DNA from: Corbicula japonica
Lineage: Eukaryota; Mollusca; Bivalvia; Venerida; Cyrenidae
Direction of reading: 5' to 3'
DNA: 64,000 nt
Assembly: GCA_038501625.1 (NCBI GenBank)
Contig: JAZAYU010000061.1
Location: 2,840,303-2,904,302, forward strand
Shown here: in pieces, positions 1 through 10,801 of the stretch
How the letters are laid out: every line of letters starts with the position of its first letter
Position numbering within the stretch: position 1 is the first letter of the stretch
The notes under the pieces: model-generated
What the model saw: the letters and a program-made list of their open reading frames with translations, nothing else
What the model was told of the DNA's origin: nothing
The model's database searches: none
Program-made: the position numbers and the translations under genes

Positions 1-19
1 AGTTAACTTACTTAAAAAA

Positions 20-262
20 ATCAACATATTGCAGGCTCGGTTTGACTGAGCCAATTCATGAGCAGTAATGGAATACACATATTAGGGCCTACTATTTACA
101 CCGCTTAGGCCCAGGTTGGGCGAAACTTAATATTTACATCTTTGAACAGAAAAACAACTTTCAAAACAAGGTTATCGTTATCACAGGTTAAGGAAAACAT
201 TTTTGCATGTTTATCGCCTATACCCGGATTTATTTTTTAAAAATGGTTCGCTCCGACTATCA
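20..262 (-). repeat. Fam-C copy followed by a Fam-A upstream block
   Basis: Positions 30-75 carry gcaggctcggtttgactgag and agcagtaatgg. They match, in the opposite orientation, the block at 17690-17755 and more loosely 24200-24240. Positions 150-240 (aaaacaaggttatcg...) match 18785-18860, which lies upstream of a Fam-A copy. Both stretches are non-coding. Family identity beyond this window is unknown. Confidence 0.6.
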
Positions 263-534
263 GGCCCTAATCTGGTTATTTAGCCTGTGATGCTCTTTCG
301 CGATGCGACAGTCCAAAAGACCGCCATTTTGCATTGGTAGAAACCAGTGGACCCCTTAATTGCGGGCCCTGCAACAAGTGTAATCGACATGCCGAGCAGA
401 TGCAACATGCTTGGTTCAGACAAGAAACAACACATGCCCCTTAATCAGTTGAAGATAATGCCACAGTGCAGGTGACAACGCAGCTCAATTAACCCAAAGC
501 TGGCATCTCAGAAGAGAGCCGTTGCCAGCCCTTT

Positions 535-896
535 TCGGGAGCAGAACTAACTGCGCATCAATTGGGTGATCCTTACATTGCCGTAGTGCTGAATGCAAAG
601 CTCCATGGGGAGCGCCCTAGTAGTTCTGAAATGGAAACCAGCATCCCTGCAACTAGGCATTGCTGGATCATCTGTGGTACACTAAAACTTAACGAGGGGA
701 TTCGTTTTAGGCAATTCACCATAAGAAATGCCACGGATATTTACTTGCAAGGAATAGTAACCAAAGCATGGCAGAAGGCGATATTTCAACACAGTCATGA
801 GGGAAATTTTAGCTGGTCATCTGGGAACACAAGGACGAAGAGATTGTCTTACATGGTTACTGCTGGTATGGTCTCAATACGTTCGTTTATATAGAA
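535..896 (+). pseudogene. Ty3/Gypsy pol fragment: integrase zinc-binding region
   Basis: The frame opened at 562 reads as the stretch of a Gypsy polyprotein between RNase H and the integrase core. It has KLHGERPSS, then RHCWII and GTLKLNEG, then IVTKAWQKAIFQHSHEG and a GNTRTKRLSY tail. This resembles the usual 'lp..l..evl...H...GHlG..kT..rl...fyW' module, with the second His and both Cys largely lost. It is out of frame with the block that follows, and the catalytic D,D,E core is missing. The remnant is dead. The superfamily call rests on motif order read by eye. Confidence 0.6.
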
Positions 897-1337
897 GTGC
901 GTAGTGGTCCCCTTTAACTATTCACAATGACCCAAGGTTCTACATTTGAGCGCAAGCTCTTTTTTAGATTAAGAAAGTAGAACAAGCCCCCTAAAAACCT
1001 CAAATCAACGGCAAAACTGAACGCTTTAACAGAACATGGAACTGGAATCCAAGAGAAAATGCACCGAGTCCATGAAATTGCAAGGAAACATTTAAAGGCT
1101 AGCGCAAGGCATAGTAAAGACTTTAAACATACCAAACTTGCTTTCACAAATTACAAAGTGGTAGATCCTGTCTGGTTGTTCCATGAGGGTAAGAAAGTGG
1201 GGATCGGGCCTAAACTAGAAAAGCGCTACGATGGCCCATATGTGATCGTCGAAAAACGATCCCCAGTTACATTTATCGTACACTTCGATTTGCATGGTAG
1301 TTCGCGAATGGCCCTCCATGATAAACTGAAGAAATAA
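897..1337 (+). pseudogene. Ty3/Gypsy integrase C-terminal (GPY/F) fragment
   Basis: At about 1000-1035 one frame reads PQINGKTERFNRT, the conserved end of a retroviral-type integrase core. From 1059 a neighbouring frame continues for 92 codons with an R-x2-E-x-A-R-K-H-L-K helix, VDPVWLFHEGKKVG, then KLEKRYDGPYVIVEKRSPVTF and a final LHDKLKK. This is the GPY/F module that ends Gypsy polyproteins. A frameshift separates the two parts and most of the core is deleted. A purine run (aagaggggag, about 1335-1346) follows and could be a degenerate polypurine tract, but no matching LTR pair was found. Confidence 0.75.
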
Positions 1338-1654
1338 GAGGGGAGTAACCTTCCAAGGTGGATTAAGGGGTTATCTTAATCATTAAAGTCTCACCAGTAG
1401 AGCACTAAACCTGAGATATTAGTTAGAACACTTTTCCTTATCCCAAGTTCAATAGGTAAAACACTGCGACAACTGTAATGGGGTTACCTCCTAAAGTTAG
1501 GGCAGAAAAGTACTAGGGTAACAGAAAGTTGGTCGTAGGAACTGCAAGTAGTGGTCAGCTGTTAGTGGAAGTTTAAAGATGTCAGATGGGTCATGCATAA
1601 TGGTAAGTGCGGAAAGCCGTCAGTTGACTCTGGGAGATACCTGAGGTAGCATCC

Positions 1655-2665
1655 GGTAAAGTTTTCCTTTGGTTTGTAAAATTCTATGTTGAACTGGACA
1701 AAACCAAGCGGAAGATGTACAAGTGCCTCCACTGCCAAAAGAACGATGTTGCATATGTGCGAGAACGATACAGGGAGGAAACGAACGTGCAGAAGCATCA
1801 AATGGCCTCTGATCAAGCATCAATCTACTGATCATTGTGTTTCGGTGCTCCACAAGAGATGACCTCAAAGAGCACGTTGTACACAACCAGCTGTCTGCTG
1901 CAGTGGCAGCAACCATGGGCTATTACCCGAACCCGAGGAGACACCTTATTCAGAATCCGAAGCAGGTTGTCGACGGAGTAGACATACAACTTTCAACTAA
2001 TTTAGACCTTGCCTGCAGAAACCCGTACAGGCTTGATGACCAGTCTTACGACTTTGATGACACCTTCTCGCTCCCACTCACACGCCAGACACAACAAGCC
2101 GAGCAGCTTCCAGCATACCCTCGACTAATCAACATTTCGGTTACTCCGGAGCTGCTTGCCAAGTTTATGTCCCCAGCAGCTCATAGCGTTAACAATATTC
2201 CGCAACAGCAATATGACCCGTTTCGCCTAAGTATATCTACGGCGGTGTTGGAAGCACCGAGGCTGGCGTTGCCACTGTCGGTCGACTTGCTACAGGAAGG
2301 TGACCTTCCGGATTTTCCGGAGTTTACCCCGTCAAGGCCAGTGAATTCAGGTGCGTTCCAGCTGCCGGCAGCAGCACATGTAAACGAAACAACTACCGTT
2401 TGGTCCGCCGTTGGGTTCCAGCCATTTGTCTAAGATACGGTTCACCCATTTACCGGGGGAAAGGAGCCACTGCTGATGTTGCCGAGTTTACCTGGCACAC
2501 CTGCAAAGGAAATCCGAAGCACGCTAGGCAACTAACTTGATACGCCATAACTGGTCCGGCGGAGTCTAAGTGTCCAGTCTGTGCTGGAAGACATCACGGC
2601 CGATCTACTCCCCAAGGACCAGTCTTTCGATACATTTGTTAAAAAGTTTTTGCCAAATGTTTGAC
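1655..2665 (+). pseudogene. Degenerate ORF with zinc-finger-like start, downstream of Gypsy pol
   Basis: Several frames here have coding-like composition and are clearly GC-richer than what follows. One frame reads YKCLHCQKND...VQKHQM, a Cys-x2-Cys-x(n)-His half-finger, then stops at about 1830. The frame from about 1840 reads FRCSTRDDLKEHVVHNQ and then 180 Pro/Gln-rich residues to a stop at 2431-2433. A third frame near 2575-2660 reads QSVLEDITADLLPKD. The pieces probably belong to one broken protein carried by the Gypsy element or a neighbouring host exon. I do not recognise it beyond the C2H2-like start. Confidence 0.45.
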
Positions 2666-3600
2666 AAGGGGTGATTGAATGAGCATATAAATAGAACGAT
2701 ATTGTCTTTTCGGAATATGGAAGTGCAACAGAAATTACAAGTTAGGATGCTGCACTGTTACATTCATCAATAATTTACGCATGATAATATCTTCTTAGGT
2801 AGTAAGATCCCACTTTGTCTATGTCTCAAAAATATATTGTCTATGTCTCAAAAATATATTTAATCTGTAGATGTAAGACGTTTGTAACGTTTTGCCTGTC
2901 TGAAGACTGAATTTTTGCAGAAGAAACAAATCTGCATAATGATGATTATAAATTTCTCAAAGGCTGCAGTGTCAATGGTTTACATTTTCAGACCAAAGGA
3001 ATCTAAGAAGAAACTCTTTGTATAATGTGAACTTTTTATAAAGTAGTTAAACATTTTCGAGTTTTTTACAATTTAGTTTTGTATTTCTCTACCTCCCCAG
3101 ATCATGAACGCGAAATCAAATTAAACGATTCAACTAGCATTTGTTTCAAACATTCCAGCATTTTACATTATTGTTAACCTAATGTACGGATAACTATGCC
3201 TAATTGCATGTACCATGACCCAATCTTCTTTTAAGCAGCAATTCAATAAAAGGCTAGTAAGAATATAAGTAAACAATTCGTTAGAGTGAGAGAGGATAGG
3301 GTGTGAGTATCTGACTGATAAAAATTATTCAGAGTTCTTCTGTGGTGGGATCGACAGGCCTCGCGACCAAAGTAATTTCAATAACTTTATTAGTATTTAA
3401 GCATGTGAAATTTATCGTCTGAAGATGAACAAAATATCTTTTTTTATATTTTCCTTATCTCAAGCAACTTTGATGGCCCGATAACCGACTGCTTTAAGAG
3501 TGGCCGAAAAAAAAACTAAACAAATAAGGTATCTTCATAGGCATCAAAATTTGAGGTATATAAAAATAACCTTAACTGTTAAATATTTAAAGCCAATATT
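2666..3600. other. No recognisable gene
   Basis: AT-rich sequence. The only structure seen is a short tandem duplication of ctatgtctcaaaaatatatt at 2819-2861. Short ORFs here look random. Confidence 0.5.
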
Positions 3601-3870
3601 AGGTTTTTGTGCATCTTCTCTTCTTTTGCCTGAAGCATCATGGCATTGTTTCCTTCAAAAATTGTTCAAATCAAGATCATAGGATCAACCGTTCCCCAGC
3701 AATAGGGCTAATAATAATCAAAATATATATTCTCACAAACCACAGGAAAGATATAAACCGATTTTGGCCTGAAGCAACCTGACATTGAACTCTTCAACTG
3801 CTGTTCAAATAATGACCAGAGGGTTAACCATTTTTATGCCACAGGGTTTATATGCAAAATCTAATAGTAC
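3600..3870 (+). repeat. Remnant of a bivalve-type tandem-array element
   Basis: Two diverged units run in tandem, about 150 bp apart. Each has a 'gaagca.c.tg.cattg' block followed by 'ttgttcaaat.a.gatca.agg.t.aacc' (3631-3700 and 3770-3830). The layout matches the array elements elsewhere in the window, but both ends are lost. Confidence 0.4.
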
Positions 3871-4489
3871 TTCAAACAACTTTTTCTCCTCTGAAACCAC
3901 TATCTTCTCGACAATGTTGCATGCAAAAGCAGACAAACGTATAAAAGTGTAAATTAGCTAATGGTGATAAAAGAAAACTATTTTCTTTGCAATTTATATA
4001 TCTGGTTATATATTCCAAATTAGATAATTCAAATAAAAAGAGGCAATCTCTAAATTACAGCTGATAATAAGGTTTAAATTTAGATGTTCATCCATATTTT
4101 ATCATCTTTTTCGCCGCAAACCTTGTTATCCTCTGTTTATGGTCTCCTTTAAGTTAACTTACACATATCACTTATATTTAAGCGGATTTGTAAATGATCG
4201 ATGGAATAGTCTGTCTGTTCTCGAAATATTTATTTTCTTTAAAAGCAGGAAAAACATCATCAATAAGTTTTCAGTTTTTAAAATGCACATTAAATTCCTG
4301 CAGCCGCAATTTTTTTTATGAAAGGTTCAGGAATACAAAGTGAAAGTATTTGAATTTTCGATAGTTATATGTATGTGTGTAAGCAATCTCCTTGCAATAG
4401 ATAAAAAAGGAACTTTGAAAGGCCCAGAAAATGACAAATATGGAAATATTGCTGGCCAGGTTTGCAAGTGTCTTTCATGAAAGCATGCG
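3871..4489. other. No recognisable gene
   Basis: AT-rich sequence with no open frame of coding character and no repeat partner that I could see in the window. Confidence 0.45.
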
Positions 4490-4778
4490 ACTCAAATGAA
4501 CATTACATCCATTCAGAAAAATCCCCGCTTTTTGAATTACAGAATTTCGATCTCTGAATCAATTTTTGAAATGGGTCTTTTTACGCTGATTAAGGAAGTA
4601 CTCTCAGGCACTGAACAAAGGGTAAGGGTCTTTCAGGATTTTTTTCTTAATTGACGACCAAATAAGATTTTTTTTTAAGTTTTCGTTAACGAAAAAAAAA
4701 GAGCATTGGACTAGATCTGGAGAGTATGATGGTTGTTGCAAGACGACAACTATCTCCGACATCAAATATGCTTCACAA
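4490..4778 (-). pseudogene. Mariner transposase, C-terminal part (with first copy of the 125 bp repeat)
   Basis: The minus-strand frame reads LQQPSYSPDLVQCSFFF then NENLKKNLIW. This is the mariner catalytic block usually written HPPYSPDLAPCDFFLFPKLK. The third catalytic Asp (the D of PCD) is replaced by Ser, both here and in the duplicate at 5232-5355. Downstream residues (KKILKDPYPLF) are degenerate. The transposase would be inactive. It continues, after an inserted Fam-A copy, at 5232-5847 and then at 15472. Confidence 0.75.
4653..4778. repeat. Long direct repeat flanking a Fam-A insertion (left copy)
   Basis: It starts gacgaccaaataagattt and ends tgcttcacaa. The partner is at 5232-5355, roughly 85-90% identical by eye. 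Together they bracket exactly one truncated Fam-A copy, and the mariner reading continues outward from each. This is the geometry of a target-site duplication of about 125 bp. Confidence 0.7.
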
Positions 4779-5231
4779 AAAGGTGAAATATGCATATCAG
4801 GAATTGCCACATTCAATAAAAACAGCCTCCCCACACAGTCAAGAAGAAAAAAGGAGAGAGCATGTTTAATAAAATTACCAGTTTCTAAAGACACAACACA
4901 CAATTAACAAAACTTAGAACCCGAGGGGTAACCGCCTTGGAACGGTCATTGGCAAATCAAATTTCCACTGGGGGTTTAAACCAGGTTCTAATGTGCACCA
5001 ACCTCATACTTGCCCCGAACAGGTTCTTATATTAACAAACAAGTACAAGTTGTCTTGGTGAAATGACTCCTACTCACCCATTAGCTTAACAATGTTGCAT
5101 GCAAAACAACACAAACTGTTACATATAAAACATAAGAAGCTTATAGAATTGCAAAGCCAAATTGACGAATACTCGAATACGATGGCAGGGATGAAAGAAA
5201 CAAATCGAGCCTTTAGGTTCTTTAAAGAAAA
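4779..5231 (-). repeat. Fam-A copy A1, 5'-truncated
   Basis: In element orientation it runs from ctttaaagaacctaaaggc to the common Fam-A 3' end (atgcatatttcacc). It includes the B-box-like segment ggtttaaaccc near 4975. Compared with the longer copies at 18776-19605 and 35556-36353 it lacks the 5' part. The fixed 3' end with variable 5' ends suggests retrotransposition by target-primed reverse transcription. Confidence 0.65.
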
Positions 5232-5355
5232 GACGACCAAATAAGATTTTTTTTTAAGTTTTCATTAAAGGAAAATGAGCATGGGGCTAGATCTGGAGAG
5301 AATGTTGGTTGTTCCAAGACGGTAACTATATCCGACACTAAATTTGCTTCACAAG
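5232..5355. repeat. Long direct repeat flanking a Fam-A insertion (right copy)
   Basis: Partner of 4653-4778. On the minus strand it encodes EQPTFSPDLAPCSFSF, closer to the mariner consensus than the left copy. Confidence 0.7.
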
Positions 5356-5847
5356 CTCACGTTTATGTGAAAGAAGATCATGAACTGCAGGACGAACATG
5401 CCTTAATCCTGAGAGGGCGTTGTTTCGTTTGAGTATAACATTTCGGTTATACCGACATCAACACTTTTGCCCTTCTGTAACGCTCGTACGGAGACGAATT
5501 TGCAATAAAGGAACATCTTCGTGTTCATTGTCCATTTGCAACATCAGGCCTTTAATCGTGTTGTGTCATAAATATTTTGTTTCCATTCTTTTCTGACTGG
5601 TTCGAAACAGTGAACAAAAGTTTCGTTACAAGTAAATATGTTTGCAAATTGTCTTTAATTATTTGGAAACATTTTGAGCAATGAAAACATTTTGAGTTAT
5701 TGCTTAGCGGTTTGTGCAAGTACCGTTTTTGGTCCATAAATGTGGTATCCGTCTGGCATAAATCTTTCGTACTTCAAAATACGCTAGAAATGAAATGCGG
5801 CATTATCACGAATGGTGTACCTGTCATCACCGTTAATAAAATCCTGG
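5232..5847 (-). pseudogene. Mariner transposase, central part
   Basis: Read on the minus strand through several frameshifts it gives mariner landmarks in the right order. DFINGDDRYTIRDNAAF is the second helix-turn-helix. Then come RYLHKPLSNNSK, CNETFVHCFEPVRKEWKQN (for GDETwvhyFEPvRKignk, first Asp region), SGLRHVRPAVHDLL (for the HDNAPAH second-Asp block) and SPDLAPCSF. Catalytic positions are damaged and stops are present. The N-terminal continuation lies 9.6 kb away at 15472-15640, because a Harbinger-type element is inserted at 5848. Confidence 0.7.
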
Positions 5848-6022
5848 GGGTCGTTTCATCAACGGTCGTACGACCGATCGTAGGCCACGATTGCCGTAGA
5901 TCGGTCGTACGATCCGCGGCGGCGAAAATTCCGTTTCATCAAACAAATCGTAGCCACGAAATCGTAGATTTCGGTCGTACATCTACGACTGGGGGAGGGC
6001 AGTCGCAGATCTGCGATCCAAT

Positions 6023-6155
6023 ATGGCTGCCATTCAAATTTCTCGATTCAAAAGAAAAACATAGGCCTACCACAAAAGTGCCCCGGAAAAGATAACGCGG
6101 AACTCTACGTAGACTTTATCGATGCTGTCAAAAAAGATGACAATGATTCTGACAC
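6023..6155 (+). pseudogene. Possible first exon of a Harbinger-borne gene
   Basis: An ATG lies 175 bp inside the left terminus and opens MAAIQISRFKRK. After a +/-1 shift the frame continues LPQKCPGKDNAELYVDFID and AVKKDDNDSDT, then meets a donor-like gtaaga at 6156. The position suits the accessory Myb/MADF-type ORF of Harbinger elements, but I see no diagnostic motif. The frameshift suggests decay. Confidence 0.3.
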
Positions 6156-6360
6156 AGTAAGATATTTATGCAGTACGTTCATAACAACAACAACAAAATG
6201 AAGTTTTGTTTGGTGTGGAAATTGAAAGTCTGTGGCTAGATCTACTGTTATTTAGCCTTGATATGACTCTTCCCTGTTTGAATTAATACTAAAAGAAGAG
6301 TAATTAGCAACGTATAACACGCAAGTACCAGACTCACGAATTCTTTCTTTTTTATTTGAT

Positions 6361-6386
6361 TTGAGGGGGCGGGGGGGGGGGGGGGA
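6361..6386. repeat. G-homopolymer tract
   Basis: Runs gggggcgggggggggggggggga, over 20 G with one C. It is isolated in AT-rich DNA and is a likely assembly or sequencing weak point. Confidence 0.9.
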
Positions 6387-6998
6387 TAGGGACACTTGCC
6401 CAGTGCTTTGGTCCCAAGTTTGATTCCATCTGTCGCCAAAAGTTTGGATTGTATACACCAGAAAATCGTCCCATATTTTGATATGTCTTGCAAATAATAA
6501 GTTGTGTCAATAAAAAAATTATATCAATAAGTAACGAAGTTCTTCAGGATATGATAGGTCTGTTTTAAAGTTGGCATTGGGCTTTACTTTTATACCAAAA
6601 ACAATAATCACAATAAATTAGTCTACAGTGTTCCATGGCACCCCTCGGTGATTTGAGTATTGACCATTTTTTACCATTGATGAAAAAAAATTGTACAAAA
6701 AGGTGCTCGGGTTTTCTTAAAAATTATAGATCTACATTATTTCAAATAAGATGACACCAGTTAGTTATTGCTATTATAAGATTTTAAAATAAAAATTACG
6801 GGGATAAGGCTTCCCATTTTACAAAATTTGAAATTTGGGAATAATATAAATTTGTACATTATTTCCTGATTAAACAAAAATCTGTGTTTTATTTACATTT
6901 TACAAAGCATCATTATGATTATTCATTTAAACACTCTCTTTTTCAATTATTGCTTGCAAAAATATTAATTATTGTTATTTTGATTTCTTTTTTTGCAG

Positions 6999-7055
6999 TT
7001 GGCCAGCATCGATTACAGTCTAGAAATAAAGCCAGAAGAACCTACAAATATCTAG
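6999..7055 (+). pseudogene. Possible second exon of the same Harbinger-borne gene
   Basis: A pyrimidine-rich acceptor (ttttttgcag, ending 6998) precedes LASIDYSLEIKPEEPTNI and a TAG stop. The phase (0) matches the donor at 6155/6156, which supports pairing the two exons. No domain recognised. Confidence 0.3.
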
Positions 7056-7059
7056 GTAG

Positions 7060-8283
7060 TTGCTGTATATGTTAGAATTAAACACAAAGTCAAATTACCA
7101 TTATTTGAAGATTCCATGGATCTCAGTTATCTAAGTTGTTCAATCAGTAACCCATTAAATTTAAATCAAAAAGAGGAATGACAGATTTTTGTCCTACTAT
7201 CACATCAACATACATCTAGGCAGTAATATTTAAAGACTGCATTTTTCACTGGTACAAGACAGACAAAATTTGCATAAATCCATGGAATTTAAAAATGAAT
7301 ACATGAATCTCTTTTATTAGTACAAGTGCACTGAAAACTTCACATGTGATACTTGTAGGCTCCGGCAAACAAGTATGGTGTAAGCTGGGATTATGCACAT
7401 TTTGCTTACTAGTATAAAATTTATTTGAACTTATGTCATTGTAATTAATTTTTATGTCAATGATTTTAAAAAATTACTAGTAATTTCACTACTGAAATAG
7501 ATGGAAAGTGAAAAAATCCTGCTAAGATGACCCTCCAATATTTCGAAAATATCAGTCTAGATTACAGAGAATTATGATTGTTGTTTCTGAGGATGGTGTT
7601 TATTTATACAATGTTGGAAATTATCATGTGTATATAAACATTTCAGATACATTTGTTCTGAGGACATCTCTACTCCATCAAAGAAGTCCAGACTTTGGAT
7701 GTGAAAGCATGTCTGCAGATGATATGACCATTTTGCTTAGACAGTTGTATTTTTATGGAATCCAGTAAAGTGCCATAAACAAGATCTAAGAGAATCAGCA
7801 TGAAAATAATCTTACTTTTTAAATGGCATGTGATAAACCAAGTTGTTTGAAGCTTACCAATTTTAGCGTTGGATCAAAACATTTGGTGTTGTCAAATATG
7901 ATATATTTGTCAGTGTGTCAAGTGCCCTGGACAGTTCAGTTAAACGTGTTTAACTTAAATGTTGTGCAAATTTGTTTAAAGTGAACATTTGCTTAAATAG
8001 TATTTTAATTAGATTTTGTTAAGCAGTGTACAGCGCTTACAAGTAGACTGAAACTTTCCAAATCCTGTGTATCATATAAATATGTTGTACAACATGATTT
8101 GAGTTTTATGAATACCAATCTAAACTTTAACTTTTCTGACAGAGTTACCTCGGAACAACAAATTCAAATAAAAACATTGTATAACCATTCACTTTAGGAC
8201 AGTGCACTATTTATACCATGTACAGATATCATTAAAAGTACAGTATGTTTATATCATATCTTTCATTTAGTGATGTCATCTTA
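7060..8283. other. AT-rich interior of the Harbinger-type insertion, no gene seen
   Basis: An ORF at 7574-7768 (64 codons) is the only sizeable frame. It has no recognisable motif and no splice context, so I do not call it. Confidence 0.45.
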
Positions 8284-8636
8284 TAGGAAAACATCACACT
8301 TTGATAGGTGATAATATTACAAAATTAATGGGAATAATGATATCATTTTTTAGCATTTTAATTTTAAATAAAATTATTATGAAGGTTCAAATAATAATAA
8401 TTGTTTGAAGCTGCCTACATGTGTACCCAACTGCAGCTGTACCAGAAAATGTTTTACGGATTTATAATTAATCTGTTTTATATGAAAACATCACACTTTG
8501 ATAGGTGATAATATTACAAATGGGAATAATGATATCAATTTTTAGCATTTTAATTTTGAAGCTGCCTACATGTGTACCCAACTGCAGCTGTACCAGTAAA
8601 TGTTTTAAGGATTTATAATTAATCTGTTTTATTCTA
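8284..8636. repeat. Tandem duplication, about 195 + 155 bp
   Basis: The block gaaaacatcacactttgata ... aattaatctgttttat occurs at 8284-8480 and again at 8481-8636. The copies are near identical apart from a deletion of about 40 bp in the second. A smaller duplication (aaaaaacatttttgcagtt...) follows at 8770-8831. Confidence 0.85.
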
Positions 8637-10345
8637 ATAAATATGGACTACACACAAAATCAAGAACATGAATGTGTTTGATATATGTTAAATATGTATA
8701 TGCATGTAAATTAATCATTTCAACCTATACAGTTTCCTTACATGTTTTGTAATTTATGTTTAATATCTCAAAAAACATTTTTGCAGTTAACAGTGCACTA
8801 AAAAACATTTTTGCAGTTAACAGTGCACTATTAAAAATAATAGAGAAAGATAATCCTGAAACACAAACAAGCACTTTACAAAATGGAATGCTTTGTTGTT
8901 ACTACTGCTGATTATTCATCTTTAAATAATGTTAACTTAAACAGGTCAGTGCTCACGCTGGCTGTTTTAAAATAATAGCCACCAAATTTTTGAAAATTAA
9001 ATTAATAGCCAAAGTTTTACGCGTTGTTTCCCCATCCGTGGGAAATAGCATTATAATTATTTGTTAAATTGTTTTTTAATCAACATGATTTGATCTAACA
9101 TAACATCTATGTTATGAAGATTAACTGCTAATTATTACTTTATTAATTCAACCTAGTCAATGAAAATAATTGGCTTTATGTAAAATTACTGATGATTTTT
9201 AATAATAAGGCATTCTTCACTTCACTATTGTAGACAAAATCAATTAGATTCACTGCTATGTAAACATACAAAAAGGTCTAACCTTCAAAGCAGTCTTAAC
9301 CAAACAAAATTGTAAAATATTGCATTAAAGTTTTGAGCAAAATAATTTAATTCACATCAATTTTCTGCTTAGAATGAGTTTATATGCTAATGGGTACTGG
9401 CAAAGACGATTTGGGATTAGATTAATGGTATGTCAAAAATAGACGTCGCGAAAATGGATGACAAACGTAATTACTAATAAACCAGTAGAAATTGCAATGT
9501 GAAATAACTTTTCCAAAGCAAAAATAACCAAAGCAGCTGATTAAACACATTTTTTGAGAAAATAGGAAGTATTTTCTCCGTTACCATGGTTAAAAAATCG
9601 GCAATTCGTACCGCGATTTTTCGAATTATTCTTCACTTGAGGTACAGTATCCGGCTAGGTTATTGCTTTGAGAATGGATTTAGAATTTGGCCAGTTTTTA
9701 ATATTAGATTAGAAAAAAAAGAACAGGCCATTTATTCTTATTCTTAAAATATTTGTCTGCTTTGTTAAACATATGATAGGGGAATCCATAATAGTTATAA
9801 ATAGCATCAACCTTAGAATTCCCTTGTCATGACGTAATGGAAATGCCCAAAGTTTACCGATTTAAATCATCAATCATTGATCCGTACGCAAGGACTCCAA
9901 GGTGACAATCTGATTAAAATCATCTCCTGAAAACCGCTACGCTATTTTGTTAGATCTGACTTTAGTGAGATTGCCAAGGTGATTATCTTCAGTGACACTT
10001 TGTTAGTTCAATTAGGGGATTAACGACCCACAATTATCAGTTATGTGGCGACCGCCCAGGGCAAAGCGAATGCAAATAAGCTAACAATATCTTGCGTTTT
10101 TGACAATTATTTAATCGCCAAATTTTACCGCCAATTCTTTGAAATAATCGACAAAAGCGTAAAATTATCGCAAATGGCGACAATGTCGACTGACAGCGTG
10201 AGCACTGCAGGTGATTAATATTTAAATGTGTTTTAGTAATTTGAACCAAGTTTTGTTTGTATTGATTTCACATTCTTGACTCTATTTTGCTTTTTTGTTT
10301 GTTTCTTTTTTTATTTTTTTCTTTACTTTCTATATGGCTTTAATT
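8637..10345. other. AT-rich, no gene recognised
   Basis: Apart from the short duplication at 8770-8831 I see only low-complexity A/T runs and random short frames. Confidence 0.45.
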
Positions 10346-10520
10346 GAATGTGTGAACAGTGTTGATCCATATCAGATTGTGCATCATTCTATGCCATATG
10401 ATCAAGAATTCAGGATCTACACTTTCTGCTATATGGTTAGAAATAACCTAACAAATCAAAAAGCAAACAGTAGTGTATACATCCTGATCAGATGGCACAG
10501 ATATATTGGCTGATTTAGAT
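10346..10520 (+). repeat. Fam-E copy
   Basis: Contains gttgatccatatcagattg, ggttagaaataacctaa and catcctgatcagatggcaca. The same order of blocks is seen at 52080-52205 and, in part, at 63320-63475. Confidence 0.55.
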
Positions 10521-10801
10521 CAAAATTGTGTGCATATGGAAAACAGCCATATCCCATTTGGTAAAGTATTAAAATCACTGTTCTGGAGGACAAACTTAGA
10601 AATATCTTGTGCACTATAATTGTAATGATTGTTAGAAGATTTTATGTTGTACTATATTTATTGAGGCTGTGAATAATACATGCAGAAAATTATCAGTGTT
10701 ATTACTTATTAGTAATTTTTAATTCATTGTTTTACATTTGTATGGTGCCAGAAATGTACTGTATCACTTGAACTCAAAAAGAGTTTGTTTTCAGCAAGAA
10801 T

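Noticed and set aside
4604..4903. A single 99-residue protein
   Set aside because: The first third is Fam-A repeat DNA and the rest mariner. The join is an insertion boundary, not a gene fusion.
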